A stretch of DNA of 64,000 nt. Origin: an uncultured Cyclobacteriaceae bacterium. GTDB taxonomy: Bacteria > Bacteroidota > Bacteroidia > Cytophagales > Cyclobacteriaceae. How positions within the stretch are numbered: position 1 is the stretch's first letter; each line of letters begins with the position of its first letter. The stretch is from assembly GCA_937146645.1 (NCBI GenBank), contig CAKZRQ010000017.1, forward strand, positions 186,001 to 250,000, given 5' to 3'. A model generated the notes under the pieces. That model was not told the DNA's origin. It searched no databases and saw nothing but the letters and a program-made list of their open reading frames with translations. Of the stretch, positions 26,661-36,224 are shown in pieces. The position numbers and the translations under genes are program-made.

Positions 26661-28550
26661 ATGTGCGGTATAGTAGGTTTATATAGTCCAAAACAAAACC
26701 TGAAAGAGACTATTTCGGAAAGAATTTCCATAGCTCTTTCCAGTCAACAACATCGGGGGCCAGATGCTGAAGGAAAGTGGATTGGTGAAAATGTAGCCTT
26801 AGGTCATAATCGTCTTTCTATTATTGATTTATCCCATGCGGCTGATCAACCATTTTATCGGAAAGATTTAGGCTTACGAATCTCTTTCAACGGCGAGATA
26901 TATAATTACAGAAGTCTAAAAGCTGAATTAGAGTCAGATGGATACCATTTTGAAACTACATCGGATACGGAAGTACTTTTAGCAGGGTACCACGCTTGGG
27001 GTAAAGGAGTTTGTGAGAAAATTACAGGCATGTATGCTTTCGCCATTTGGAATGAAATTGACAACAGTCTTTTTCTAGCGAGAGATAGATTTGGCGAAAA
27101 GCCCATTTTTTACATAAGTCATGATTCAAGTTTTTATTTTTCATCTGAGCTAAATGCCTTAAGGTCAATTTATCCGGGCGAATTGAATATTAATCATGAC
27201 GCTGTGGTAGACCTGATAGAGATGATGTATATCCATTTACATCATACCATTTACAGTGAAGTCTCAAATTTCCCTCCAGGATATTGTTTGAGAATTACCT
27301 CTAATGGAGATTTAGAATGGAATAAGTATTACGAATATTCTCTTCCTCGAGATCAAGAAATTGATTTTTCGGAGCTAAAAAAACAGACTAAGACTAAGCT
27401 TTTTGAGGTTGTTGAAAGACAGCTGCATGCCGATGTTCCTGTGGCCACTTTCTTAAGTGCTGGAGTTGATTCAGGACTTATCACTTCTATAGCAAGTCAA
27501 ATAAAACCAGATCTAACAGCTGTCACCATGAGTACAGCAGAGGAATCAACAGATGAAACTGAAGGTGCTTCTTTCCTAGCTAGAAGGCTTGGGATAAATC
27601 ATGAGATAGTACCGGTCGATACAAGTTCTATTGAACACCTTTGTGCGATTCTTAAAAATATTCAACCCTTGGCCGATGCTTCTCTTATTCCTAGCCATTT
27701 GGTCACTAATAGTGTAAAAGGAAAGTATAAAGTAATGCTTTCTGGTGATGGCGGTGATGAGATTTTTGGGTCGTACAACAGACCTAACCTCTATAATCAG
27801 TTTGCAGGTGGAATTTTCCCTCTGGGAGATAAGCTAGTGAAGGAGGGGCTTAATTTTTCGGGCCCTGGGTCCAAAAAACTTCGATCTCGCCTAAGCGATA
27901 AAAATAGGATGAAATTTGGAGGCTGGGGAGGTTTCTTTGCTTTACATAATTTGAATTCAGGTCTGATGAAGAAAGTCTTCCTGAAAGGTCAGCCTCAGAA
28001 TAATCAGCTCAAACTTTACAACAACTTAAAGAAGGCTTTTCAAGGAAAAGAAGAAAAAATTTCCTTTGGTATTGATTTTCAATCGAGACTTCCCGCTGAC
28101 TTCTTGTTTAAGATTGACTCTGCTGCAATGCATTCATCAATTGAGGTTAGAGCTCCTTTCTTGGATCATGAGTTAGTTGACTTCCTGATGGAAGTTCCCA
28201 GTAGTCAATTAATGCCGAATGGAATTGACAAAGAATTAAGTAAATCATTACTTGAGGATTACACGGGCCGACCTTGGCAATCTCCAAAAAAAGGGTTTAC
28301 CATACCGTATTGGAAGTACCTTCAAGGAGAATGGGGAGAGGTTTTAGAATCTTACCTTGAGGAGGGTAAATCCGAGGAGTATTTACATTTCAATAAGAAA
28401 GGACTATTACAAATGCTCAATGATTTACGTTCAGAACATGCTTTGCAATATGGACGAATCCTTTTTGCAGTGCTTGTGATGGAGATTTGGCTTCGTGAAT
28501 TTCATCTTTCTTCAAAAGCAAAGCTTCATATTACCAGTAACACTTTTTAA
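26661..28550 (+). CDS. Asparagine synthetase-type glutamine amidotransferase (copy 1)
   Basis: 629 residues, complete class-II architecture. Cys2 nucleophile (MCGIVG), FNGEIYNY and RDRFGEKP in the glutaminase domain; ATP-pyrophosphatase P-loop SAGVDS at 266-271 (usual form SGGLDS), SGDGGDEIFGSY and KIDSAAMHSSIEVRAPFLDHELV in the synthetase domain. In a polysaccharide locus with uronic-acid enzymes, the likely reaction is ATP- and glutamine-dependent amidation of a sugar carboxylate, as proposed for WbpS-type proteins, rather than asparagine supply. One of three copies in the window (33127, 47554). Confidence 0.9.
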   Translation: MCGIVGLYSPKQNLKETISERISIALSSQQHRGPDAEGKWIGENVALGHNRLSIIDLSHAADQPFYRKDLGLRISFNGEIYNYRSLKAELESDGYHFETTSDTEVLLAGYHAWGKGVCEKITGMYAFAIWNEIDNSLFLARDRFGEKPIFYISHDSSFYFSSELNALRSIYPGELNINHDAVVDLIEMMYIHLHHTIYSEVSNFPPGYCLRITSNGDLEWNKYYEYSLPRDQEIDFSELKKQTKTKLFEVVERQLHADVPVATFLSAGVDSGLITSIASQIKPDLTAVTMSTAEESTDETEGASFLARRLGINHEIVPVDTSSIEHLCAILKNIQPLADASLIPSHLVTNSVKGKYKVMLSGDGGDEIFGSYNRPNLYNQFAGGIFPLGDKLVKEGLNFSGPGSKKLRSRLSDKNRMKFGGWGGFFALHNLNSGLMKKVFLKGQPQNNQLKLYNNLKKAFQGKEEKISFGIDFQSRLPADFLFKIDSAAMHSSIEVRAPFLDHELVDFLMEVPSSQLMPNGIDKELSKSLLEDYTGRPWQSPKKGFTIPYWKYLQGEWGEVLESYLEEGKSEEYLHFNKKGLLQMLNDLRSEHALQYGRILFAVLVMEIWLREFHLSSKAKLHITSNTF

Positions 28551-28552
28551 AT

Positions 28553-29245
28553 ATGATCAAGAACCGCTTAAGAAAAATAATTCATAAAAGGTACAGAGTT
28601 TCATTTTCTAAGTCCGGAGAGGACTTACAGGTTTATAAACTGTTGAGAGGGTCTAAAGGAATGTACTTGGACATTGGCTGTTTCGAACCAATAACCTTTT
28701 CAAATACTTATTTTTTTTACCTGAGAAATTGGTCGGGCCTAGTCGTAGACCCTAATCCAAGGCTTAAAGAAATGTTCCAGAAGGTTCGTCCAAAGGATAT
28801 TTTCATAAACAAGGGTATATCCTCATCTGCTGGAGTGCTGAAATACTATCAACTTCCGAGGAAGTTGAGTTCTATGAATACCTTCAATTATGAATTTTTG
28901 GAGAAGAACGGGTTAGTAAATCAGATAGAAAATGAAATTGAGATTCCGCTTACCACTATTTGTCAGCTTTCTGAAGAATTCGATTTGAGTAACAAGATTG
29001 ATTTCATGGATGTAGATGTTGAAGGGTTGGATTTGGAGGTTTTGTCTTCGAATAATTGGGAAAGATTAAGGCCGAAAATAGTTATGGTGGAAACGGATTC
29101 GTCTATTGAAACTGACATTGTTGGTGATATTTACAACTTCCTAAAAGAGCGTGACTATTTTCTGATTTCGAAAATGGTGCAAAGCAGTTCAGGTGCCGGT
29201 AATCTTATTTTCATGCGCAATGAATCCAAAAAAGATTTGATATGA
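28553..29245 (+). CDS. FkbM family methyltransferase
   Basis: 230 residues. N-terminal SFSKSGEDLQVYKLL and YLDIGCFEPITFSNTYFFY fit FkbM-type SAM-dependent O-methyltransferases (PF05050). IDFMDVDVEGLDLEVL is the second diagnostic block. It probably methylates a hydroxyl of a sugar in the repeat unit. ATG two bases after the amidotransferase stop; overlaps the next gene by four bases. Confidence 0.88.
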   Translation: MIKNRLRKIIHKRYRVSFSKSGEDLQVYKLLRGSKGMYLDIGCFEPITFSNTYFFYLRNWSGLVVDPNPRLKEMFQKVRPKDIFINKGISSSAGVLKYYQLPRKLSSMNTFNYEFLEKNGLVNQIENEIEIPLTTICQLSEEFDLSNKIDFMDVDVEGLDLEVLSSNNWERLRPKIVMVETDSSIETDIVGDIYNFLKERDYFLISKMVQSSSGAGNLIFMRNESKKDLI

Positions 29246-30252
29246 GAGTTGGTGTGAATCCCGCCAAACTAGATTTTCAACTTGAGAAGAAATATCATCA
29301 CAGGATTATTATCCCTGTGTTTATTCCAAATTTTGAAGGTTATTTCAAAGAGATTTTTGAGGTATATAAAGTATGTATAGCCTCCGCGTTCAAAACTCAA
29401 CATGGAAGGTCTGCTATTACTATCGTAGACAATGGATCTTGCCAAGAGGTAAAGGATTGGTTAAAAGAGGAATATGAGGCCGGAGTGATTGAAACCCTAA
29501 TTTCTCATCGAGATAACATTGGTAAAGTTGATGCTATTCTTGGGGCAGCTAGGTCTTGTAGGGAAGATATTATTACCGTTTCTGATTCAGATATTTTATT
29601 CAGGCTTGGATGGCAAGAGGCCGTTGAGGATGTGTTTTTAAATTTTGAGAAGGCTGGTTCTGTGGCTCCCTTTCCGATTACTAGACACATGTATTACTTC
29701 TCTACTGCCGTTGCTAAAGCAGCAATGAAAAACGAACTTAAATTTTCATTCGAAGCCTCAGAGTATCCAAATGATATTGAAGATATTTATCATTGTTATG
29801 AATGGGACTTTAAGAAGTCCTATGATGGGGTTCTCCCAATAGTCAGAAAAAATGGTCGTCAGGCAGTCATGGGTAGCGGACATCAAATCATGAGTATAAG
29901 AAGAGATGTGATTTTTAAACTGCCTCAAGAACCCTCATTTATCAAGATTTCAAATGGGAGCGAGGTCAATTGGATTGATAAACCTATTGATGAAATGGGA
30001 TTTTGGCGCCTGAGTACAGTAAGGCCATGGGTGGCTCATATGGGAAATAATTTGACCGAGTCAAACAAAAAAGAATTTGAATTATTGGAAGTGAATTCTT
30101 CTATACCTGACCTAATTGAGTTAGACGAGATTAAGGCCAATCCTAGTTCAGATTTCTCAAGGCGAGCGACATTAAAGCTATTTAAGGCCAGATTTGACAA
30201 AAGGGAGCCGGCTCCAAAACTCAAGGCAAATGTTCAACAGGATGGAGCCTAA
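29242..30252 (+). CDS. Glycosyltransferase, GT-A type (family 2-like)
   Basis: 336 residues. An ~18-residue lead precedes HRIIIPVFIPNFEGYF; ITIVDNGSC and ITVSDSDILF provide the nucleotide- and metal-binding Asp residues (DSD). The middle contains an unusual MGSGHQIMSIRR block and ends with a charged helix. It fits inverting GT-A enzymes but its closest subgroup is not recognised. It directly precedes the nonulosonate genes, so transfer of, or onto, that sugar is possible but unproven. Confidence 0.75.
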   Translation: MRVGVNPAKLDFQLEKKYHHRIIIPVFIPNFEGYFKEIFEVYKVCIASAFKTQHGRSAITIVDNGSCQEVKDWLKEEYEAGVIETLISHRDNIGKVDAILGAARSCREDIITVSDSDILFRLGWQEAVEDVFLNFEKAGSVAPFPITRHMYYFSTAVAKAAMKNELKFSFEASEYPNDIEDIYHCYEWDFKKSYDGVLPIVRKNGRQAVMGSGHQIMSIRRDVIFKLPQEPSFIKISNGSEVNWIDKPIDEMGFWRLSTVRPWVAHMGNNLTESNKKEFELLEVNSSIPDLIELDEIKANPSSDFSRRATLKLFKARFDKREPAPKLKANVQQDGA

Positions 30253-30270
30253 AAACCAATCTTTTAAATA

Positions 30271-31263
30271 ATGATCATTGCAGAAATAGCCCAAGCGCAT
30301 GATGGAAGCTTAGGAAATGCACATGCTTACATTGATGCACTCGCAGAAACTGGCGTGGATGCTGTAAAATTCCAAACCCATATTGCGGATGCAGAAAGCT
30401 CCATTCATGAGCCTTTTCGGATTAAATTCAGTAAGCAAGACTCTACTCGGATGGACTATTGGAGACGAATGGAGTTCACCTTGCCTCAGTGGAAAGAGTT
30501 AAGATCACATGCTGAAAGCAGAGGGATGGAACTGATCTCATCTCCTTTCAGTAATCTGGCCGTGGACTGGCTTGAAGAAATCGGAGTTCGAAGATATAAA
30601 ATAGGTTCGGGGGAAGTTTCAAACCTCCTCATGCTAGAAAAGATTTGCAAGACAGGAAAGCCTATTATTCTTAGCTCTGGAATGAGCTCTTGGGAGGAAC
30701 TGGATAGAACTGTTGAGTTCATAAAGTCTTATGGCAACAGACTAAGTATTTTGCAATGCACCACGGCATATCCAACTAGCCCTTCCCAATGGGGATTAAA
30801 TGTCATTTCCGATTTGAAGGAAAGATATCAAGTGCCAATTGGTTTTTCTGATCATAGTGGAGATATCTTTGCCTGCCTCGCTGCAGCCGCAAATGGAGCT
30901 GAGATATTTGAGTTTCACGTAGTGTTTGACAAGAGAATGTTTGGTCCGGATACTCCAGCAAGTATCACAATTGATCAAACAAAAAAGCTGGTGAATGGAG
31001 TCGAGCAAATCAAGGAGGCAGTGAAAAATCCAGTATCAAAATCAGAAACATCCTCTTTTGACAGGCTTAAGAAGATTTTTGAAAAGAGCTTAGCAGTTAA
31101 TCGTGATTTGAATTCTGGCGATCGAATTGAAGTTGAGATTTTAGAAAGCAAGAAACCTAGTGGGCAAGGTATTTCCGCTTCAGAATTCAAAGAAGTTTTG
31201 GGTAAAAAGTTGAAAAAGGGACTCAAGAAATGGGATTTCTTAAACTGGGAAGACTTAGAATAG
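30271..31263 (+). CDS. neuB: N-acetylneuraminate synthase family protein
   Basis: 330 residues. TIM-barrel NeuB domain: IAEIAQAHDGSLGNA, VDAVKFQTH, LISSPFSNLAVDWLEE, KIGSGEVSNLLMLE, LQCTTAYPTSP and GFSDHSGD; the C-terminal antifreeze-like SAF domain runs from about SLAVNRDLNSGD to the end. The family condenses phosphoenolpyruvate with N-acetylmannosamine (Neu5Ac) or with a 2,4-diamino hexose (legionaminic or pseudaminic acid). With NeuC and NeuA next to it and no Leg/Pse-specific aminotransferase or acetyltransferase in the window, a Neu5Ac-type product is simplest. Confidence 0.93.
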   Translation: MIIAEIAQAHDGSLGNAHAYIDALAETGVDAVKFQTHIADAESSIHEPFRIKFSKQDSTRMDYWRRMEFTLPQWKELRSHAESRGMELISSPFSNLAVDWLEEIGVRRYKIGSGEVSNLLMLEKICKTGKPIILSSGMSSWEELDRTVEFIKSYGNRLSILQCTTAYPTSPSQWGLNVISDLKERYQVPIGFSDHSGDIFACLAAAANGAEIFEFHVVFDKRMFGPDTPASITIDQTKKLVNGVEQIKEAVKNPVSKSETSSFDRLKKIFEKSLAVNRDLNSGDRIEVEILESKKPSGQGISASEFKEVLGKKLKKGLKKWDFLNWEDLE

Positions 31264-31267
31264 CTTT

Positions 31268-32425
31268 ATGGGAAAGAGAAAAATATGCGTAGTAGTCACT
31301 GCAAGGCCGTCTTATTCGAGAATTAAGACCGCATTAAAGGCGATTGACCATCATCCAAATTTGGAGCTTCAATTGGTGGTAGCTGCTTCGGCCTTACTGG
31401 ATCGATACGGTAGCGCTATTGACTACATCAAGAATGATGGATTTGAAATTGCTGCTAAGGTTTTCAATGTTCTTGAAGGAGAAAATCTTACTGCCGCAGC
31501 GAAAACTACAGGTATTGGTATACTTGAGCTTTCCACAGTTTTTGATAATCTGAACCCCGATATAGTTGTAACAGTCGCAGATCGCTTTGAAACCATGGCT
31601 ACTGCCATTGCTGCGAGTTACATGAATATTCCCTTGGCGCATGTGCAAGGTGGCGAAGTTACTGGCAACATAGATGAAAAGGTTAGGCATTCAATAAGCA
31701 AACTGTCTGATTATCATTTTGTCGCATCAGAAGACGCTTTCAAAAGAGTAATAAAATTAGGAGAGGAAGAAAATTCAGTTTTTAATACAGGTTGTCCAAG
31801 TATAGACCTAGCAGCGGAAATCAAAAATGATCCAGCACTAGATTTCGATGTTTATAAAAAATATGGGGGAGTAGGTGCCAGTCCTGATCTTTCTAAAGGA
31901 TACTGGGTAGTAATGCAGCATCCGGTGACAACTGAAATCGGTTCGTCAAGGAAACAAATAGAGGCCACCCTTGAGGCAGCCTTTTCTAGAAAAGAGCCCA
32001 TACTTTGGTTCTGGCCAAATGTGGATGCCGGAGCGGATGGAACAAGTACCGGTATCAGAGCATTCCGTGAAAATCATGACTTGAGCAATTTCCATTTTTT
32101 CAAGAATATGCAGCCAACGGATTTTCTAAAATTACTTTACAATAGCAAAGGCCTGATAGGAAATAGTAGTGTTGGAATTCGTGAATGCGCGTTTCTTGGG
32201 GTCCCAGTTATAAATATTGGTAGTAGACAAAATGCTCGGGCGAGAGGATTCAATGTGATTGATGTTGACTATGATAAAGAAATGATTTCCAATGCCATGG
32301 AAAGACATAGTCAAACTGAAAAATGTGAAGAGTCATTCGTTTATGGTGGTGGAGACGCTGGACATAAAATGGCAGAGCTTCTTTCATCCTTACCGCTCAG
32401 GTTTTCGAAAACCATTACATACTAA
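31268..32425 (+). CDS. neuC: UDP-N-acetylglucosamine 2-epimerase, hydrolysing
   Basis: 385 residues. CVVVTARPSYSRIKTAL at the N-terminus, VTVADRFETMATAIAAS, AHVQGGEVTGNIDEKVRHS and GNSSVGIRECAFLGVPVINIG are the family blocks; the GGEVTGNIDExxRHxxSKL set contains the catalytic His/Glu. It releases UDP and yields N-acetylmannosamine from UDP-GlcNAc (NeuC), or acts on a bacillosamine derivative (LegG/NeuC2). Four bases after neuB and three before neuA: a tight module. Confidence 0.94.
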   Translation: MGKRKICVVVTARPSYSRIKTALKAIDHHPNLELQLVVAASALLDRYGSAIDYIKNDGFEIAAKVFNVLEGENLTAAAKTTGIGILELSTVFDNLNPDIVVTVADRFETMATAIAASYMNIPLAHVQGGEVTGNIDEKVRHSISKLSDYHFVASEDAFKRVIKLGEEENSVFNTGCPSIDLAAEIKNDPALDFDVYKKYGGVGASPDLSKGYWVVMQHPVTTEIGSSRKQIEATLEAAFSRKEPILWFWPNVDAGADGTSTGIRAFRENHDLSNFHFFKNMQPTDFLKLLYNSKGLIGNSSVGIRECAFLGVPVINIGSRQNARARGFNVIDVDYDKEMISNAMERHSQTEKCEESFVYGGGDAGHKMAELLSSLPLRFSKTITY

Positions 32426-32428
32426 TTT

Positions 32429-33124
32429 TTGAAAGTATTAGCCGTAATTCCTGCCAGAGGGGGATCAAAAGGTATACCTGGCAAAAACATCAAACTTCTT
32501 GGTGGGAAACCTTTGATGCACTATACCCTACAGAGTGTAAAGGAAAGTAGTCTTTTGAATCGAACCATTTTAAGCTCAGAGGATCAAGAAATTATTGACG
32601 TTGCTGGTAGCTTAGGATTAGAGGTTCCTTTTACAAGACCAAGTGATTTAGCGGACGATAGGAGCCCTACACTTCCAGTGATACTGCATGCATTGGAATT
32701 CTTTGAAAGAAAGGGTGAAACTTTCGATGCAGTCTGTATTCTGCAACTCACAAGTCCTTTTCGCAGATCAGGTATGATTGACGAAGCGATTCAAAAAATG
32801 GATGAGGGTAATTTTGATTCAGTGATTTCTATGCTGCCCGTTCCTCATGAATTTAACCCACATTGGATTTTTGAACCTAATGAGGAGGGTGAGTTATTCA
32901 TAGCGACTGGCGAAAGTGAAATTATTCCAAGACGGCAGGAATTACCAGCAGCTTTTTATAGGGATGGGGGTCTTTATTTGACAAAGACAGAAGTACTTAA
33001 AAAGAATAGTCTATACGGAGCTAGAATAGGATATGTACAGGGCGATTCTGAAAGACACATCAATCTTGATACCATGGCGGATTGGGAGGTTGCTGAAAAA
33101 CTAATCAAAACGCTGTTTCCATAA
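32429..33124 (+). CDS. neuA: Acylneuraminate cytidylyltransferase
   Basis: 231 residues, usual length for CMP-sialate synthetases. LAVIPARGGSKGIPGKNIKLLGGKPL is the nucleotide-binding start, here with TTG at 32429 as initiator; ILQLTSPFRRSGMIDEAI and YRDGGLYLTK follow, with a final HINLDTMADW metal site. It activates the nonulosonic acid as CMP-sugar for a glycosyltransferase. A matching sialyltransferase family (GT42, GT52, GT80) is not recognisable in the window. Confidence 0.94.
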   Translation: MKVLAVIPARGGSKGIPGKNIKLLGGKPLMHYTLQSVKESSLLNRTILSSEDQEIIDVAGSLGLEVPFTRPSDLADDRSPTLPVILHALEFFERKGETFDAVCILQLTSPFRRSGMIDEAIQKMDEGNFDSVISMLPVPHEFNPHWIFEPNEEGELFIATGESEIIPRRQELPAAFYRDGGLYLTKTEVLKKNSLYGARIGYVQGDSERHINLDTMADWEVAEKLIKTLFP

Positions 33125-33126
33125 AA

Positions 33127-34824
33127 ATGTGTGGGATAGCTGGCATAATAGGAGTTAAACAAAGCTCGGAGCTTCTCGAGAAGATGCTAGAAGCTCAAGG
33201 TCATAGAGGTCCTGACTTTACAGGTATGTTCTTTGACGGAAACAGGAATGCCCTTGGACATAATAGACTGTCAATATTAGATTTAAGTGAAGCCTCAAAT
33301 CAGCCGTTTTATTCCGAGGACCAAAGATTTGTATTGGTATTTAATGGAGAGATTTACAATTATTTAGAACTCAAAAAAGAACTTGAAAACGAATTTACGT
33401 TTCACACTTCTTCCGACACAGAGGTATTGCTGAAGGCCTATGAAAAATGGGGTGTTGAGTGTTTGAATAAGTTTAACGGAATGTTTTCATTCGCCATATG
33501 GGATCGGAAAAAGGAAAGCCTATTTGCTGCTAGGGATAGGTTTGGGGTAAAACCCTTTTTCTTTCACAATGAGGATGAAAAATTAATTTTCGCTTCAGAA
33601 ATTCCTGCAATTTTCAAATCAGGAGTCAAGAAAAAACCGAATCAAAAAGTATGGGCATCCTTTTTTTCAAATGGCTCTTATGGTTTGCCCAATGAAACTT
33701 TTTGGGAAGGAGTAAATCAATTGCCCGGAGGTCATTTCCTTCAGTTTGAAAGTGGAAACCTGACCATAAAAAAATGGTATTCATTCAAAGATCGGGTTGA
33801 AAATTTGTTTCACACCTCTCAAAAGAATGAACAGGATTATATCGACGCTTTGATGCGGGAGTCCATTCGTTTAAGATTTAGGGCAGATGTCCCTGTTGGA
33901 TTTAATTTGAGCGGAGGGTTGGACTCAAGTACGCTATTAAGTCTGGTGTCCTCCGAATTTCCTGATTCTAATTCAATTGAGGCCTTTACGTTTTATACAG
34001 GCGATGAAAGGTATGATGAGCTACCTTGGGTAAATCAAATGATTTCCCGAACCACTTTTCCTTTGAATAAGTGTCTGCTAACCTCCGAAGAAGTCCCGAA
34101 TCTAACGTCTGAGATGAGTAAAATTCAGATGGAACCTTTTGGAGGAATACCAACACTGGCTTATTCAAAAGTTTTCAAAGAAGCCAGGTCAAGGGGCACC
34201 ATTGTATTGTTGGATGGGCAGGGAGCTGATGAGTCTTGGGCTGGTTATGATTACTATTTCAATAAATCTAATTCAGTTGTTCAGGGCGTTAAATCTTCAC
34301 CGGTTAAACCCGATGCTCTGAATTCTGATTTCAGGCTAGAGGCTGATAGTCTGACTTTTGAAAAGCCATTTGATGAGGATCTACTAAACCTCCAATTCCG
34401 AGACTTATTTTATACAAAAATCCCTAGGGCTTTGAGGTTTAATGATCGGGTAAGCATGGCGAGTAGCACCGAATTAAGAGAGCCTTTTTTGGATTATAGA
34501 TTGGTAGAATATGCCTTTTCTCGACCTGAAAGCTTTAAGCGGAAGGATGGAATTCAGAAATATGCCTTGCGACAGGTAGCCAATAAATATCTAGGTGATT
34601 CCATTACCCTGGCACCGAAAAGACCCCTGCAAACTCCACAGCGTGAATGGATAGGTGGAGAGCTCAAAGATTGGGCAGGAGACCGAATTAACTATTTGGC
34701 AAATAATTCTGAATGGTTCAATAAAGATGTCATGATGGATTATTGGGATAAGTATTTGAAGGGTGATAACGATAACAGTTTTTATCTCTGGCAGTGGATT
34801 AATACTGCTGAAATTCTTGTATGA
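33127..34824 (+). CDS. Asparagine synthetase-type glutamine amidotransferase (copy 2)
   Basis: 565 residues. Cys2 (MCGIAG), FNGEIYNY, RDRFGVKP and the P-loop SGGLDS at 262-267; DGQGADESWAGYDYYF replaces the usual SGDGGDE block and RVSMASSTELREPFLDYRLVE closes the active site. Shorter than copy 1. It lies directly after neuA and is coupled to the next gene by a four-base overlap, so its substrate may be a carboxylate of the nonulosonate- or uronate-containing unit. Confidence 0.9.
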   Translation: MCGIAGIIGVKQSSELLEKMLEAQGHRGPDFTGMFFDGNRNALGHNRLSILDLSEASNQPFYSEDQRFVLVFNGEIYNYLELKKELENEFTFHTSSDTEVLLKAYEKWGVECLNKFNGMFSFAIWDRKKESLFAARDRFGVKPFFFHNEDEKLIFASEIPAIFKSGVKKKPNQKVWASFFSNGSYGLPNETFWEGVNQLPGGHFLQFESGNLTIKKWYSFKDRVENLFHTSQKNEQDYIDALMRESIRLRFRADVPVGFNLSGGLDSSTLLSLVSSEFPDSNSIEAFTFYTGDERYDELPWVNQMISRTTFPLNKCLLTSEEVPNLTSEMSKIQMEPFGGIPTLAYSKVFKEARSRGTIVLLDGQGADESWAGYDYYFNKSNSVVQGVKSSPVKPDALNSDFRLEADSLTFEKPFDEDLLNLQFRDLFYTKIPRALRFNDRVSMASSTELREPFLDYRLVEYAFSRPESFKRKDGIQKYALRQVANKYLGDSITLAPKRPLQTPQREWIGGELKDWAGDRINYLANNSEWFNKDVMMDYWDKYLKGDNDNSFYLWQWINTAEILV

Positions 34825-36224
34825 GTAAGATTTGTTTTTTGATACCTGATGGTGTGGGAATTAGAAACTATCTCTATTCAGATGTGATCAAGGATTTGGC
34901 ATCTCAAGGGCATGAAGTAATTATTTGGCATGGTTTATCCCCTCGAGTTATAGAATTATCGGCTGAAATTACCGGGTATCATGCCGAGCAGAAATCCTTT
35001 AAGACATTTAAGGAAGACCTTGTAGTACAAATTTTAAGAGAAAGCAGTACATACGCCAGACTGAAGCATAATTCCATTAAGACGGATAATCCCACAATCA
35101 TGCTCAATTGGCATGAGAAAGTTGGTCCCTTGAGAAGAAGAGCATTGGTGGCTGTTTCAGAATTTTTGGGCAATCGTATCAAAGGATACCAGGGAATTCA
35201 AAGCACCGAAAAAATCTACTTTTCAAGATTAAAGAAGACTGAAGCTTACAGACAATATATATCTGATTTACATGAGATGAATCCAGATGTACTTTACTGT
35301 ACTCATCAGCGATACCCAGGGGCTGCATTTGCCTTAGAAGCAGCAAAAGACCTAGGAATTACTACAGTTACTGGAATTTTTTCTTGGGATAATTTACCAA
35401 AGGCAAGATTGCCGTTACGTTCTGATTATTACACTGTTTGGTCGGATTACATGAAGTCAGAATTGATGTATTATTACCCAGAAATTAGCGAGGAACAAAT
35501 AGCGATAACGGGAACTCCACAATTTGACTTTTATTCTGAGGAAGAGTCCATTATGGATAGGGATAAATTTGCAGAAGCTTTCGATTTAGATCCTAAAAAA
35601 CAATGGGTTTGCTTCTCAGGCTGTGATGCCAAGACTTCTCCGCATGATGCGAAATACCTGGAAGATGTGGCTGATGCTATAAAGGGTGAAGATGATATTC
35701 AGCTTCTTTTCCGTCAAGTTCCAGTGGAAACGGCTAAAAGGTATGAATCAGTCCTATTAAATCACCCTGAAATAAAACACTTACCCCCATTTTGGAATAA
35801 AGGAAGCCATTGGAATGAGTTCTATCCATTGCCTAAGGACATTTCACATTTGGTTAACCTTAGCTATCACTGCGCTACAGTTATCAATATTGGCTCCACT
35901 ATGGCCTTAGATTTCAGCTGGTTTAATAGTCCGGGTCTATACCTTAACTATGATCATGAGATAGGGCAGGTATGGACTGTCAAGGATATTTACCAATTCC
36001 AGCATTTCAGATCTATGAAAGGTCTCGATGCTGTGGTTTGGGCCAACTCCAAACAAGAGATTTTGCCTCAGGTTCGGGCTATACTTGATAATCCAGATGA
36101 AGTGGCAAAAGATAGAGGAGAATGGTTAAAAGTTATTTCTGGAGAAATTTCAGACAAAAGTGCTTCTGCACGAATTTCGAATCTCCTCGAGAATCTTTCT
36201 CACAAAGCTGAAACAGTAGTTTAA
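34821..36224 (+). CDS. Putative GT-B-fold transferase of the surface-polysaccharide type
   Basis: 467 residues, not assigned to a named family. N-terminal KICFLIPDGVGIRNYLYSD, then FSWDNLPKARLPLRSDYYTVWSDYM and VCFSGCDAKTSPHDA; the C-terminal NIGSTMALDFSWFNSPGLYL resembles the nucleotide-binding part of CDP-glycerol- and polysialyl-type GT-B transferases. Soluble, no signal peptide. It sits between amidotransferase copy 2 and three GT4 genes. A glycosyl- or phospho-polyol transferase is the best guess. Confidence 0.6.
   Translation: MSKICFLIPDGVGIRNYLYSDVIKDLASQGHEVIIWHGLSPRVIELSAEITGYHAEQKSFKTFKEDLVVQILRESSTYARLKHNSIKTDNPTIMLNWHEKVGPLRRRALVAVSEFLGNRIKGYQGIQSTEKIYFSRLKKTEAYRQYISDLHEMNPDVLYCTHQRYPGAAFALEAAKDLGITTVTGIFSWDNLPKARLPLRSDYYTVWSDYMKSELMYYYPEISEEQIAITGTPQFDFYSEEESIMDRDKFAEAFDLDPKKQWVCFSGCDAKTSPHDAKYLEDVADAIKGEDDIQLLFRQVPVETAKRYESVLLNHPEIKHLPPFWNKGSHWNEFYPLPKDISHLVNLSYHCATVINIGSTMALDFSWFNSPGLYLNYDHEIGQVWTVKDIYQFQHFRSMKGLDAVVWANSKQEILPQVRAILDNPDEVAKDRGEWLKVISGEISDKSASARISNLLENLSHKAETVV

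Noticed and set aside
26661..28550. Asparagine biosynthesis as the role of the three AsnB-type genes
   Set aside because: Three copies scattered among glycosyltransferases next to uronate and nonulosonate enzymes fit sugar amidation better; not excluded for one copy.
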